A DNA stretch of 64,000 nucleotides from Caulobacter sp. SL161 (GCF_026672375.1 NZ_JAPPRA010000001.1:1240001-1304000), one strand, 5' to 3'. Positions 36,548 through 44,827 are shown, counted from the stretch's first letter. The notes: a model not told the origin generated them from the letters alone. Numbers and translations: made by a program.

Positions 36548-36589
36548 GCCGCTACGCTTTACTGGTACGCTTACTAAAACTTAGGTGGC

Positions 36590-37279
36590 TTAGGCGCCGA
36601 TCGAGCTGACGTCGACCTTGAAGCCCGGGCCCATCGTCGACGACAGGCCGACGCGCTTGATGAACACGCCCTTGGCGCCCGAGGGCTTGGCGCGGTTCAG
36701 GGCTTCGATCAGAGCCTTGACGTTGATGACCAGGGCTTCGTCGGTGAACGAGGCCTTGCCGATGCCGGCGTGAACGATACCGGCCTTTTCGACGCGGAAC
36801 TCAACGGCGCCGCCCTTGGCGTCCTTGACGGCTTGGGCGACGTTCGGGGTCACGGTGCCGACCTTCGGGTTCGGCATCAGGCCGCGCGGGCCCAGCACCT
36901 TACCGAGGCGACCGACCAGAGCCATCATGTCCGGGGTCGCGATGACGCGATCGAAGTCCATGAAGCCGCCGGCGATCTTTTCGTACAGGTCGTCAGCGCC
37001 GACGTGCTCGGCGCCCGCCGCGGTGGCTTCAGCCGCCTTGGCGTCCTTGGCGAACACGGCGACGCGGACGTCACGGCCGGTGCCCGAGGGCAGGTTGACG
37101 ACGCCACGGACCTGCTGGTCGGCGTGACGCGGGTCGACGCCCAGGTTGACCGAGATTTCGATCGACTCGTCGAACTTGGCCTTGGCGTTGGCCTTCACGA
37201 GGGCGATGGCGGCTTCGACCGAGTGGGCCGCGTCGCGGTCGCCGGTCCAGGCCTTGATGCGCTTGGGTTGCTTAGCCAT
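36590..37279 (-). CDS. rplA: 50S ribosomal protein L1
   Basis: 229 residues. The L1 signature appears as [19 protein letters not shown], preceded by [13 protein letters not shown] and ended by the typical MGPGFKVD stretch. L1 binds 23S rRNA and, when in excess, its own mRNA. It follows rplK after 4 bases. The usual rplJ-rplL pair does not follow: a hairpin and the vapBC unit come next. Confidence 0.97.
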   Translation of the reverse strand: MAKQPKRIKAWTGDRDAAHSVEAAIALVKANAKAKFDESIEISVNLGVDPRHADQQVRGVVNLPSGTGRDVRVAVFAKDAKAAEATAAGAEHVGADDLYEKIAGGFMDFDRVIATPDMMALVGRLGKVLGPRGLMPNPKVGTVTPNVAQAVKDAKGGAVEFRVEKAGIVHAGIGKASFTDEALVINVKALIEALNRAKPSGAKGVFIKRVGLSSTMGPGFKVDVSSIGA

Positions 37280-37283
37280 TGGA

Positions 37284-37715
37284 TTAGGCCTCCACGATCT
37301 TCAGGCCCATGGCCTTGGCGGAGCCTTCGATGATCTTGGCCGCAGCCTCGAGATCGTTGGCGTTCAGGTCCTTCATCTTCTTTTCGGCGATTTCGCGCAG
37401 CTGGGTGCGCGTCACTTCGCCGACGGTCTCACGACCGGTCAGCTTCGCGCCCGACTTCAGACCGGTGATCTGCTTCAGGTAGTGCGTCGCCGGGGGCGTC
37501 TTGGTGATGAAGGTGAACGACTTGTCTTGGTAGACGGTGATCACGGTCGGCAGGGGGGTGCCCTTTTCGACGTTCTCGGTGCGCGCGTTGAACTCCTTAC
37601 AGAAGCCCATGATGTTGACGCCGCGCTGACCCAGAGCCGGGCCGATGGGGGGCGAAGGCGTGGCCGAGCCAGCCTTCACCTGGAGCTTGATGTAGCCCAG
37701 GATCTTCTTAGCCAT
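37284..37715 (-). CDS. rplK: 50S ribosomal protein L11
   Basis: 143 residues. The beginning [33 protein letters not shown] is characteristic, with the prolines of the thiostrepton-binding loop, and the C-terminal rRNA-binding part carries GTARSMGI-like residues ([11 protein letters not shown]). It starts the rplKA operon. nusG is not found immediately upstream, unlike the arrangement in many bacteria. Confidence 0.97.
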   Translation of the reverse strand: MAKKILGYIKLQVKAGSATPSPPIGPALGQRGVNIMGFCKEFNARTENVEKGTPLPTVITVYQDKSFTFITKTPPATHYLKQITGLKSGAKLTGRETVGEVTRTQLREIAEKKMKDLNANDLEAAAKIIEGSAKAMGLKIVEA

Positions 37716-37942
37716 AGTGTCCTCACTGGTGAGCCGTGGTGCGGGCTTGGCGTCCCTCCCACGGTTTTGAACCCGCCGTCACCCAGAACGGATAACGACG
37801 AGCACGCCCCAGGACGAGGTCCGGGAGCGAGGCGCGGCGTGTAGCAGGCGGGGGCGGGGGAGTCTAGGGGGAGTGGGGGCGGGTGGGCGAGATGCGTAGA
37901 AGCTGCCGTTGCGCTCGAGGCATCCAGAGGCCAAGCTTTGAC

Positions 37943-38299
37943 ATGGCTTCACGCACATTCCGGTTCACAGCACGCTGGAAGGAAGAGTTGGTCGTGATCG
38001 GACCAGGCGGCTCATTCATCCTTGAGCTGCCGGTGGGCGTCCTGACCGCGTGTCTTCCGACTGAGCAGGCCTGGCCAGCGGTCGCTCCAGACTGGGCTCT
38101 CGATCTTTGGCCGGTGCTTAAGGCAGACCTTGAACAGTGGTGTCTAGCGAACGGGGCTGAGCTGCAGATCGATCCAAGCGCTACGGTCATCCCGTTTTAC
38201 GAAGTAGCGACACCGCCCATCGGCCGAACGATCCACGTAGTCGCATGCCTCGCGGTCGCGGTGCTGCTTATAGCCGCTGCTTGGCTCGTTCTTGGCTAA
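37943..38299 (+). CDS. hypothetical protein with C-terminal membrane anchor
   Basis: 118 residues from ATG 37943 (the open frame reaches 37883). A soluble N-terminal part has the pattern of a small beta-rich domain (FRFTARWKEELVVIGPGG), and one membrane helix is at the very C-terminus (VVACLAVAVLLIAAAWLVL). No family recognised. It starts 227 bases from the divergent rplK gene and is followed by a GC-rich hairpin. Confidence 0.55.
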   Translation: MASRTFRFTARWKEELVVIGPGGSFILELPVGVLTACLPTEQAWPAVAPDWALDLWPVLKADLEQWCLANGAELQIDPSATVIPFYEVATPPIGRTIHVVACLAVAVLLIAAAWLVLG

Positions 38300-38322
38300 A
38301 CGTCCGCAAAGCTCGCCAAACA

Positions 38323-38343
38323 CCCTCTCCCATGGGGAGAGGG
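38323..38343. repeat. CTCTCCC/GGGAGAG intergenic hairpin element
   Basis: An 8-bp stem CCCTCTCC with GGAGAGGG around a 5-base loop, followed by a G-rich GGGGTGAGGGG tail. A similar element is near 52427-52445. The phrase GCGTGTAGCAGGCGGG appears both here (about 38363) and at about 37836, on either side of the hypothetical gene. Confidence 0.6.
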
Positions 38344-38388
38344 CCGGGGTGAGGGGGTGCGGCGTGTAGCAGGCGGGTGAGGGGGAGG

Positions 38389-38778
38389 CTATTTGCCCGA
38401 CCTCAGCGCGCGGTAGGCGTCGAGCGCATCGGGGTCGATCTCCACCGCGACCTTCTCCGCCCGATGCGTGTTTGAGCCCCGCCGCTTTACGCCGGAGATC
38501 CAGTATTCCTCACGCGTTGCGACATCCAAGAAGTTGCCCCGGACGCCGCTGCCGCCGATGCTGGCGAACTCCCGGCCACGATAGTAGACGGTCTTTCCCG
38601 TCTTCGAGAACTCAACCCAGCCGATCCGGGCAGCGACACCGTCGACGTCGCCATCCTTGTTTTCGACATACATGACCCGCCGGGGCAGACCGCGCGTAAG
38701 CTGGTTTCTCATGACGTAGAGACCATGCATGAAGCTCGAAAGCGCAGCAACCAACGCTGCTGCCGCCGACAACCTCAC
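38389..38778 (-). CDS. conserved hypothetical protein
   Basis: 129 residues. The N-terminus is hydrophobic (signal or anchor). The C-terminal part, with VGWVEFSKTGKTVYYRG-type and DVATREEYWISGVKRRG-type runs, is a pattern I know from small uncharacterised proteobacterial proteins that are often misnamed in databases. The GTG start overlaps the stop of the membrane-protein gene upstream (GTGA). Confidence 0.6.
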   Translation of the reverse strand: MRLSAAAALVAALSSFMHGLYVMRNQLTRGLPRRVMYVENKDGDVDGVAARIGWVEFSKTGKTVYYRGREFASIGGSGVRGNFLDVATREEYWISGVKRRGSNTHRAEKVAVEIDPDALDAYRALRSGK

Positions 38779-39206
38779 GCCCTTGGTGGGCGCGGCATGT
38801 TCGCTTCGAAGGCCCGCAGGCGCGCGCCCAGTTCTCCGAACCGGAACTCGGTGCGCGTCAGGGGGTGAGAAACCGGCCAGACCAATCCATCGGCGACGGC
38901 AAGCTGCTCAAGCTTCGCCAAGTCCGTGACACGCTGATACGCCCACAATCGCCAGCGCGGGGCCGAGAAAGACCACCACATCCAACCCGCGGCCAGACCG
39001 GCGACCAAGAAGCCGCACACGATCCGAAGACCACCAGAAGTGTCGAACGCCTGCTCGACGCCTAGGTACAGTATCGGCGGCCAAATGAGCGCCATTGTCA
39101 CGAGCCAGACCGGTAAGGTCACTCGCCAGTAACCCGCTCGCACGGCGAGCTTTTCTGCTGGCGTTTCAATGTCGTCCTCTTCCGAGGGGTGTTCGATTTG
39201 ATCCAT
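38775..39206 (-). CDS. small membrane protein, unknown function
   Basis: 143 residues with two hydrophobic helices at about 28-50 and 60-80 and a charged, soluble C-terminal half. It starts with MDQIEHPSEEDD and lies directly before the conserved hypothetical gene with which it overlaps. No family recognised. Confidence 0.55.
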   Translation of the reverse strand: MDQIEHPSEEDDIETPAEKLAVRAGYWRVTLPVWLVTMALIWPPILYLGVEQAFDTSGGLRIVCGFLVAGLAAGWMWWSFSAPRWRLWAYQRVTDLAKLEQLAVADGLVWPVSHPLTRTEFRFGELGARLRAFEANMPRPPRA

Positions 39207-39284
39207 AGCGGCGACGTTGAGAGTCCGTGATGGTGGGCGAGGTCAGAGTAGGGCGACGCCCCGACCTCCCCAGGTCGGTGCTCC

Positions 39285-39425
39285 CCTTACATCTCTTGGA
39301 GGCTGCAGCGTGCAGGGCGGGTCAGGTCAGTCAAGGACGGCTTCGCCGCCGCGGCGCGGCCGCCCGGAGGGCGGTCCTTGAGTGACTTGACCCGCCCTGC
39401 GATCGTCTCGCCGTGAGATGTAAGG
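39285..39425. repeat. long imperfect inverted repeat (141 bp)
   Basis: Outer arms CCTTACATCTC (39285-39295) and GAGATGTAAGG (39415-39425) are perfect 11-bp inverted copies. Inner arms 39312-39338 and 39374-39400 are 27 bases long and match at 25 positions. Between them lie a very GC-rich loop of 35 bases and unpaired strands of 16 and 14 bases. It fills most of the gap between the small membrane protein and the isomerase gene and lies beside palindromic repeat B. Confidence 0.85.
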
Positions 39426-39470
39426 ATGGCTCTCTCTCCGGGGAGTGGCGTTCCAAACAAACCACACCCC

Positions 39471-39585
39471 CGTCATCCCGCGCTTTATGCGCGGGACCCA
39501 TGGTTCAGCTTCGCCGTGAGAGTCCAGGCCCGCGCCTCACGTGGGACGGATAGATGGGTCCCGCGCATGAAGCGCGGGATGACGG
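39471..39585. repeat. dispersed palindromic repeat, copy B
   Basis: Begins CGTCATCCCGCGCTTTATG and ends GCGCGGGATGACGG. The middle contains CATGGTTCAGCTTCGCCGTGAGAG, nearly identical to copy A. The outer arms form a long stem. Confidence 0.9.
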
Positions 39586-39614
39586 GTTGGAGTAGGGGGT
39601 GGATCGGCATTCCG

Positions 39615-40223
39615 CTACCCCTTCGCCAACTCCGCCTCGACCTGCCCGAGCCGCTCCTTGCCGAAGAAGATCTCGTCCCCCACGAAGAAGGTCGGAATCC
39701 CGAACGTGCCGCGCGCCACCGCCGCCTCGGTGTTGGCCACCAACTCAGCCTTCACCTCAGCATCGCCCGTCGCCGCCAGGAGCGCCGCGCCGTCCAAACC
39801 CCCGGCGTTGGCGGTCGCCACGAACACCTCCGGATCGTCCAGCTTCAGCCCGTCCTCCCACATGCCCTTCAGCATCGCCTCCAGATAGGCCTCGCCCACA
39901 CCCATGCGCTGGGCGGCGATCATGCCGCGCATCAGCAGCAGGGTGTTGACCGGGAAGTGCGGGTTGAAGCGGAAGGCGGTCAGGCCATGGGCGGCGATGA
40001 AGCGCCGGGTTTCCAGCATCTCGTAGTCCATCTTCCCCTTGACGCCGCCGAACGCGATCATCGGGGCCTGGTTGCCGGTGGCCTTGAAGATGCCGCCCAA
40101 GAGGCACGGGATCAGCTTGACGGTCGCGCCCTGGCGCGCGGCGATGTCCGGCAGCAGCTTCCACGACAGGTAGGCGTTGGGGCTGCCGAAGTCGAAGATG
40201 AAGTCGACTGTCTTGTCGGTCAT
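39615..40223 (-). CDS. 2-hydroxychromene-2-carboxylate isomerase-like (DsbA/GST-kappa family)
   Basis: 202 residues from the ATG at 40223, which has a GGAG site seven bases ahead. A thioredoxin-like DsbA fold is indicated by FIFDFGSPNAYLSW, where the serine replaces the DsbA cysteine as in glutathione-using isomerases (NahD family), and by RGTFGIPTFFVGDEIFFGKERL with the cis-proline. The enzyme class isomerises hydroxychromene carboxylates in aromatic degradation, but the true substrate here is unknown. It follows the SDR gene after 11 bases and faces a divergent HxlR regulator. Confidence 0.85.
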   Translation of the reverse strand: MTDKTVDFIFDFGSPNAYLSWKLLPDIAARQGATVKLIPCLLGGIFKATGNQAPMIAFGGVKGKMDYEMLETRRFIAAHGLTAFRFNPHFPVNTLLLMRGMIAAQRMGVGEAYLEAMLKGMWEDGLKLDDPEVFVATANAGGLDGAALLAATGDAEVKAELVANTEAAVARGTFGIPTFFVGDEIFFGKERLGQVEAELAKG

Positions 40224-40234
40224 GGCGGGGCTCC

Positions 40235-40972
40235 TCACCAGGTCTCGGACCAGGGACGCAGATCAAGCTCGTGCGTCCAGGCCGAGCGCGGCTGGTTGTG
40301 CAGGTGGACGTAGTTGGCCGCGATGTCGGCGGGCTTGAGGATCAGGTCCTGGTCCAGCAGGTCGCCGACCTCGCCGCGCATCGAGCGGATGAAGACCCCG
40401 TCGATCGCGCCGTCGACCACCACATGGGCGACGTGGATCCCCTTGGGGCCCAGCTCCCGCGCCGCGCTCTGGGCCACCGCGCGCAGGCCCGCCTTGGCCG
40501 AGGCGAAGGCGGAAAAGCCCTCCTTGCCGCGCAGCGAGGCGCTGGCGCCGGTGAACAGGATCGAGCCCCGGCCACGCGGGGCCATGACACGGGCCGCCTC
40601 GCGCGCCGTGAGGAACCCGGCGAAACAGGCCATCTCCCAGACCTTGCTGAACACCTGGGCGGTGGTTTCGGTCAGGTCAAAGCGTACGTTCGCGCCGATG
40701 TTAAAGACCACGATTTCCAGCGGGCCGATCTCGGCCTCGATGCGGTCGACCAGGGCGATCATGTCGGCCTCCTGGCGGGCGTCGACGCCGAAGGCGCGGG
40801 CGTCGTGGCCGCCGGATCGGATCTCGGCGGCCAGGGCTTCCAGCTGGTCGAGGTGGCGGGGCCTGCGGGTCATGCAGACCGTATAGCCCTCGGCCGCGAA
40901 GGCCTTGGCGATGGCGCTTCCCACCCCGTCGCCCACGCCCACCACCAGGCACGCGCCCTTGGTCGCCGTCAT
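40235..40972 (-). CDS. SDR-family oxidoreductase with Phe at the catalytic Tyr position
   Basis: 245 residues, Rossmann fold. The nucleotide loop GVGDGVGSA is at 12-20. The NAG-like motif reads NIGAN (91-95), and the catalytic serine is in TGAS (141-144). At the YxxxK site the sequence reads F156-A-S-A-K160, so the usual catalytic tyrosine is phenylalanine. A GGAGGAA site precedes the ATG. Phe at this place is also seen in related alphaproteobacterial SDRs, so the protein may use another acid, bind rather than turn over, or be regulatory. It is operonic with the isomerase. Confidence 0.85.
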   Translation of the reverse strand: MTATKGACLVVGVGDGVGSAIAKAFAAEGYTVCMTRRPRHLDQLEALAAEIRSGGHDARAFGVDARQEADMIALVDRIEAEIGPLEIVVFNIGANVRFDLTETTAQVFSKVWEMACFAGFLTAREAARVMAPRGRGSILFTGASASLRGKEGFSAFASAKAGLRAVAQSAARELGPKGIHVAHVVVDGAIDGVFIRSMRGEVGDLLDQDLILKPADIAANYVHLHNQPRSAWTHELDLRPWSETW

Positions 40973-41066
40973 GCTCGTTTCCTCCGCGTTCGGCGCTCAA
41001 GTTCGTATTGAATCTGTACGGAGTCAAATGCAGAATGGCGCTCGCCTGCAATGACGTGAGCCGCCG
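40973..41066. promoter_or_regulatory. divergent control region of SDR operon and HxlR gene
   Basis: 94 bases between two divergently read genes. It is AT-richer than its surroundings at 41000-41035. An imperfect dyad GTATTGAATCTGTAC lies near 41004-41018 and could be an HxlR operator. No exact promoter can be fixed. Confidence 0.4.
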
Positions 41067-41525
41067 ATGAAGTGGGACGACCTGTCCGCCCAGCCCTGCT
41101 CGATCTCGCGGGCTCTGGCCGTGATCGGCGACCGCTGGACGCTGATGATCCTGCGCGACTGCTTCTTAGGGATCCGGCGGTTTGAGCTGTTCCAGAAGCG
41201 CCTGGGCGTCTCGCGCACCATCGTCACCGACCGGCTGAGGACGCTGGTCGAGGCGGGCGTGCTGCGCCGGGTTCCGTACCAGGACAATCCGGTGCGTCAC
41301 GAGTATCGCCTGACCGAGAAGGGCCTCGACCTGCACCCGGTGGTCATGGCCATCGCCCATTTCGGCGACACCCACTACGCCGGCGCCGAGGGGCCGCCGG
41401 TGCTGCGCCGGCACAAGGCCTGCGGCTGCGACTTCCACCCCGTGCAGGTGTGCTCCGAATGCGGCGAACCGGTCAGCGCCCGCCAGGTCGAGGCGCGGGC
41501 GGGGGCGGGTTTTCCGGCGCCTTAG
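41067..41525 (+). CDS. HxlR-family transcriptional regulator
   Basis: 152 residues, winged helix-turn-helix. It begins with CSISRALAVIGDRWTLMILRD, the HxlR hallmark, followed by RRFELFQKRLGVSRTIVTDRLR (recognition helix) and the wing VPYQDNPVRHEYRLTEKG. A C-terminal extension with CGCDFHP and CSECGEP is cysteine-rich and may bind metal or sense redox state or electrophiles. It likely controls the divergent SDR-isomerase operon. Its stop is three bases from the stop of the convergent photolyase gene. Confidence 0.92.
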   Translation: MKWDDLSAQPCSISRALAVIGDRWTLMILRDCFLGIRRFELFQKRLGVSRTIVTDRLRTLVEAGVLRRVPYQDNPVRHEYRLTEKGLDLHPVVMAIAHFGDTHYAGAEGPPVLRRHKACGCDFHPVQVCSECGEPVSARQVEARAGAGFPAP

Positions 41526-41528
41526 CGC

Positions 41529-43058
41529 CTACTCCGTCACGCCCATCTTCGCGCGCAACGCCGTGGCCTGCTTGCGGAAGGCCTCCCGTTCGGCGTCGGG
41601 CATTTTCTCCAGGGTGCGCAGCGGCATCATCATCCGGCCGTTGCCGGCCAGACGCTGGGCGTGGCGGTCGATGAAGTCCCAATAGAGGGCGTTGAACGGG
41701 CAGGCGTCGTCGCCGAGGCGCTTTTTCACGTCGTAGCGACAGCCTTTGCAGTAGTCGCTCATGCGGTCGATATAGGCCCCGCTGGCCGCATAGGGCTTGG
41801 AGCCGACAATACCGCCGTCGGCGAAGGTGGCCATGCCGCGGGTGTTGGGCATCTCGACCCACTCATAGGCGTCGGCGAACACCACCATGTACCAGTCGTC
41901 GACCGCGTCGGGATGCACGCCCAGCAGCATGGCGAGGTTGCCGGTCACCATCAGCCGCTGGATGTGGTGGGCGTAGGCGTGGTCGCGGGCGGCGCGGACG
42001 GTGTCGGCGACGCAGGCCATGTCGGTCTGGCCGGTCCAGTAGAACCAGGGCAGCTTGCCCTGCGCGTCCAGGGCGTTGCGCTGGGCGTATTCGGGCATCT
42101 TCAGCCAGTAGATCCCGCGCACGAACTCGCGCCAGCCGATGATCTGGCGGATGAAGCCTTCAACCGCGTTCAGCGGCGCGCGCCCCTCGCGCCAGGCGGC
42201 CTCGGCGCGGCGGCAGATATCCAGCGGGTCCAGCAGGCCGATGTTCAGGGCCGGCGAGATCAGCGAGTGCCACAGGAACGGCCGCTGCCAGCTCATCGCG
42301 TCCTGCCAGTCGCCGAAGCTGGGCAGCATGTCAGCGATGAAGTGGTCGAGGATCGCGGTGGCCTCGTCCGGATTGGTCGGCCAGCCAAAGCCCTGGGTCT
42401 CGCCGAAATGGTCGTCGAAGCCGCGCGAGACCTGCTCCAGCACCGCCTGCGTCGTCGGGTTGGGCGCTATGCGCAGGCGCTCGGGCGGACGCAGCCCCGG
42501 CGGCAGCTTGCGGCGGTTCTCGGCGTCGAAGTTCCAGCGCCCGCCGGCCGGCTGGTCGCCGTCCATCAAAAGGCCCGTCTTGCGCCGCATCTCGCGGTAG
42601 AAGAACTCCATCCGCAGCTCGCGCCGGCCCTCGGCCCAGGCGGCGAACTGGGCGCGCGAGCACAGGAAGCGGTCGTCCTCGCGGGTCTCCATCGGTACGG
42701 GCAGGTCAAGGCTTAGGAGGTGGCTTTCCAGGCCCCACTTGCCGCAGGCGGTGCGGACCACCCGATCGAAGGCACCGTCTTCCAGTGCGCGGCGCAGCTC
42801 GCCGCCGATCGAGCCGGTGTTGTCGGGATCTTCAAGTGTGACGTAGCGCACGTCGAAACCGCGCGCGCGCAGGCGCTCGGCGAACTGGCGCATCGCCGAC
42901 CAGACGATGACCAGTTTCTGCTTGTGATGCTTCCAGGCCGTGGCCTCGACCCGGCTCTCGACCATCAGCACCTGGTCGCGCGACAGGTCCGCGTCCGCCA
43001 GAGCCGACAGAGTGTCCGACAGCTGATCGCCCAGCACCAGGCGTAGGGCGCCAGCCAT
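41529..43058 (-). CDS. phrB: FeS bacterial cryptochrome/(6-4) photolyase (PhrB type)
   Basis: 509 residues. The beginning ALRLVLGDQLSDTL and the W-rich C-terminal half fit the FeS-BCP/CryPro class, which repairs (6-4) UV photoproducts with FAD and a [4Fe-4S] cluster. Four cysteines are placed as in known PhrB: one near 347 (DMACVAD), then YCKGC near 435-438 and DACPFN near 452. The gene starts 12 bases after the chrR stop, so it is part of the ecf-chrR operon; light-induced singlet-oxygen regulation of a photolyase is known for RpoE-ChrR of Rhodobacter. Confidence 0.92.
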   Translation of the reverse strand: MAGALRLVLGDQLSDTLSALADADLSRDQVLMVESRVEATAWKHHKQKLVIVWSAMRQFAERLRARGFDVRYVTLEDPDNTGSIGGELRRALEDGAFDRVVRTACGKWGLESHLLSLDLPVPMETREDDRFLCSRAQFAAWAEGRRELRMEFFYREMRRKTGLLMDGDQPAGGRWNFDAENRRKLPPGLRPPERLRIAPNPTTQAVLEQVSRGFDDHFGETQGFGWPTNPDEATAILDHFIADMLPSFGDWQDAMSWQRPFLWHSLISPALNIGLLDPLDICRRAEAAWREGRAPLNAVEGFIRQIIGWREFVRGIYWLKMPEYAQRNALDAQGKLPWFYWTGQTDMACVADTVRAARDHAYAHHIQRLMVTGNLAMLLGVHPDAVDDWYMVVFADAYEWVEMPNTRGMATFADGGIVGSKPYAASGAYIDRMSDYCKGCRYDVKKRLGDDACPFNALYWDFIDRHAQRLAGNGRMMMPLRTLEKMPDAEREAFRKQATALRAKMGVTE

Positions 43059-43070
43059 GCCGAAAACGGC

Positions 43071-43709
43071 CTAGAGCTTGACGAACGGCGCGAGCAGCTT
43101 GCCCAGGCGACCCGGCAGCTGGATTTCGCCGTCCAGGGCCGCCACGCACAGGCACGGCTTGCTGGACACCACGCGCGGCTGGTGCAGCACGCTGGGATCG
43201 GCTTCCTCGAAGTCGCCTTCCTCGAACACGCCGCTCTCGGTGGCGTAGGCGCCTTCGATCACGCAGGTCAGCTCGACGCCGCCATGGGTGTGACGCGGCG
43301 TGGACTGGCCCGGCGCGATCTTCAGCAGGATCACCCGGCAGTCGCCGTCGCGCGGACCCAGGACGTCGCGCACCCGCACGCCCGGACCCAGCCAGCGCCA
43401 GGGACCCAGCTCGAAGCCGCGCAGCGGGGCGGGCAGGGTGGGGTCGGTCTTGTCCAGGCGCACGGTCGGCTCCTGGGGCGCGGGCGCATCCAGCAGGGCC
43501 AGGGTCTTGTCGAGCGCGCTGGCGTCCAGGGCGCTGGGCTCAAGGTCCTCCAGCACGCCGCCGCCGACGGCCTGGCCAAGGTCGGACCAGACGCGGGTTT
43601 CGGGACGCAGCGCCAGATGCGTGGCCACGACCACGGCTTCAGGCGGGCTCAGGGTGCCGGCGGCGTAGGCCAGCAGACGCTCTTCACTGGGGAGACGACG
43701 CAGGCTCAC
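43071..43709 (-). CDS. chrR: ChrR-type anti-sigma factor, cupin domain, lacking the N-terminal Zn cysteines
   Basis: 212 residues. The N-terminal anti-sigma (ZAS-like) domain (1-85) keeps the AYAAGTLSPPEAVVVATH run, but the expected CxxC after H31 is replaced (R35, T38) and the early histidine is missing, so the ZAS zinc site seems lost. The C-terminal cupin (about 100-195) keeps its metal ligands in PRHTHGG.E and the later VLHQP histidine, the part needed for the singlet-oxygen response. It overlaps the sigma gene by ATGA. Confidence 0.87.
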   Translation of the reverse strand: MSLRRLPSEERLLAYAAGTLSPPEAVVVATHLALRPETRVWSDLGQAVGGGVLEDLEPSALDASALDKTLALLDAPAPQEPTVRLDKTDPTLPAPLRGFELGPWRWLGPGVRVRDVLGPRDGDCRVILLKIAPGQSTPRHTHGGVELTCVIEGAYATESGVFEEGDFEEADPSVLHQPRVVSSKPCLCVAALDGEIQLPGRLGKLLAPFVKL

Positions 43710-44317
43710 GACGCGACTCCCGCCTCGCGCTCGATAAAGGCGCGCAGCTTCATCATGCCAAAGCGAATCCGGGCCTTGACGGTGCCCAGGGGCACGCCCA
43801 GGGCCTCCGAGATCTGGCTGTGGGTCTGTTCCTGAAAGAAAGCCATTTCGATTGCTTGGGACTGGTCGGGATTAAGGGTCTGCATCGCGGAGCGGACGAT
43901 CTGGGCGTCCTGCATGCCGCTGAGAATGGCGTCGGGTTGGGGCGGTTCTTCGGCCCCCAGATTGAGGTCCACTGCGTACAAGGCCGAAGACCCGCGCCGC
44001 AGGCTGTCGATCCGCAGGTTGCGGGCGATGGTGAAGATCCAGGCCGCCGCCGAGGCGCGCTTGGGATCGAAATAGTGGGCCTTGCGCCAGACGGCGAGCA
44101 TGACCTCCTGGGCCAGCTCCTCGGCGGCTGAAGGGGTCGAGCCGCTGCGCACCAGCAAGGTCTTCACCCGGGGGGCGTAGTGGGCGAACAGCTCCGCGAA
44201 CGCGGCGCGGTCCTGCGCCTGCGCGATCCGCGTAATCAACGCGCCGCCGTCGCACTGCGCAGCGCTCACGCGCGCGGCGCTCCGGGCTCGGGTCTCTGCC
44301 TGTCCTGTCGCATACAT
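43706..44317 (-). CDS. ECF sigma factor (RpoE/ChrR-partner type)
   Basis: 203 residues from ATG 44317; an earlier in-frame ATG at 44356 is possible. Region 2 has FAELFAHYAPRVKTLLVRSG and AEELAQEVMLAVWRKAHYFD, with AWIFTIARNLRIDSLRR (region 2.4). Region 4 has QAIEMAFFQEQTHSQISEALGVPLGTVKARIR. It pairs with the ChrR-like anti-sigma encoded next and would drive its own operon and a photo-oxidative stress regulon. A dyad GGAAC...GTTCC (44341-44361) lies just ahead of the gene. Confidence 0.92.
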   Translation of the reverse strand: MYATGQAETRARSAARVSAAQCDGGALITRIAQAQDRAAFAELFAHYAPRVKTLLVRSGSTPSAAEELAQEVMLAVWRKAHYFDPKRASAAAWIFTIARNLRIDSLRRGSSALYAVDLNLGAEEPPQPDAILSGMQDAQIVRSAMQTLNPDQSQAIEMAFFQEQTHSQISEALGVPLGTVKARIRFGMMKLRAFIEREAGVAS

Positions 44318-44340
44318 GCCCTTTATACGCGGCCGAGCCG

Positions 44341-44361
44341 GGAACGGATGACTCAAGTTCC
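44341..44361. promoter_or_regulatory. GGAAC-N11-GTTCC dyad upstream of the ECF sigma gene
   Basis: Perfect 5-bp arms separated by 11 bases, within the 30-45 bases before the sigma gene. It may be part of an autoregulated ECF promoter, but the half-sites are not spaced like the alphaproteobacterial general-stress promoter. Confidence 0.35.
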
Positions 44362-44393
44362 GCTTCGGCGGTGTTTTTTTGGGGCCGGCTCGC

Positions 44394-44768
44394 TCAGCGC
44401 TTGCTGCGCTTGGCCTGCAGCTCCTCGGGCGTCAGCTTGCGGACCTCGGTGACCGGATAGCGCCCCATGCCCGTCCGGTCGTCGGGCACGATGATCGTGG
44501 CGTCCAGGCCGGCGCAGATCCACGAGCCGCCGCGCGCCTCTACGCCCAGCTGCATCGCGCTGTCGATGTCGCGCGAGGGGGCGAACAGGGTCAGCCTGTA
44601 GACGTTGCGCGGGCTGATCGAGACATCGACGGTGCGATCATCGATGACGTTGAAGCCATTGATGTCCTGGGCGTTGAAACAGGCGCGCGGGGTCTTGGGC
44701 TCCGCCGCCAGGGCCGGGGCGGTGGCCAGCAGGACGCACAGCGCGGTCGACGCGGTCAGGATACGCAT
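44394..44768 (-). CDS. periplasmic DUF6491-like protein
   Basis: 124 residues. A cleavable signal peptide is clear (MRILTASTALCVLLATAPALA-A). The mature part carries two cysteines (ACFNAQDINGF and WICAGLD) likely joined in a disulfide and the INGF..D.RTVDV pattern of DUF6491. Function unknown. It lies 59 bases from the MFS gene upstream and 37 bases ahead of the ECF operon region. Confidence 0.7.
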   Translation of the reverse strand: MRILTASTALCVLLATAPALAAEPKTPRACFNAQDINGFNVIDDRTVDVSISPRNVYRLTLFAPSRDIDSAMQLGVEARGGSWICAGLDATIIVPDDRTGMGRYPVTEVRKLTPEELQAKRSKR

Positions 44769-44827
44769 AGGATTTCACTCCAGAGGGATACCGCTCACCT
44801 ATATTGTCATGCCAGAGCATGGCCGGC

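Noticed and set aside
36378..36584. 68-residue open frame in repeat A (and a similar one near 61143-61358 in repeat C)
   Set aside because: The shared peptide comes from the palindromic repeat itself, not from a gene family.
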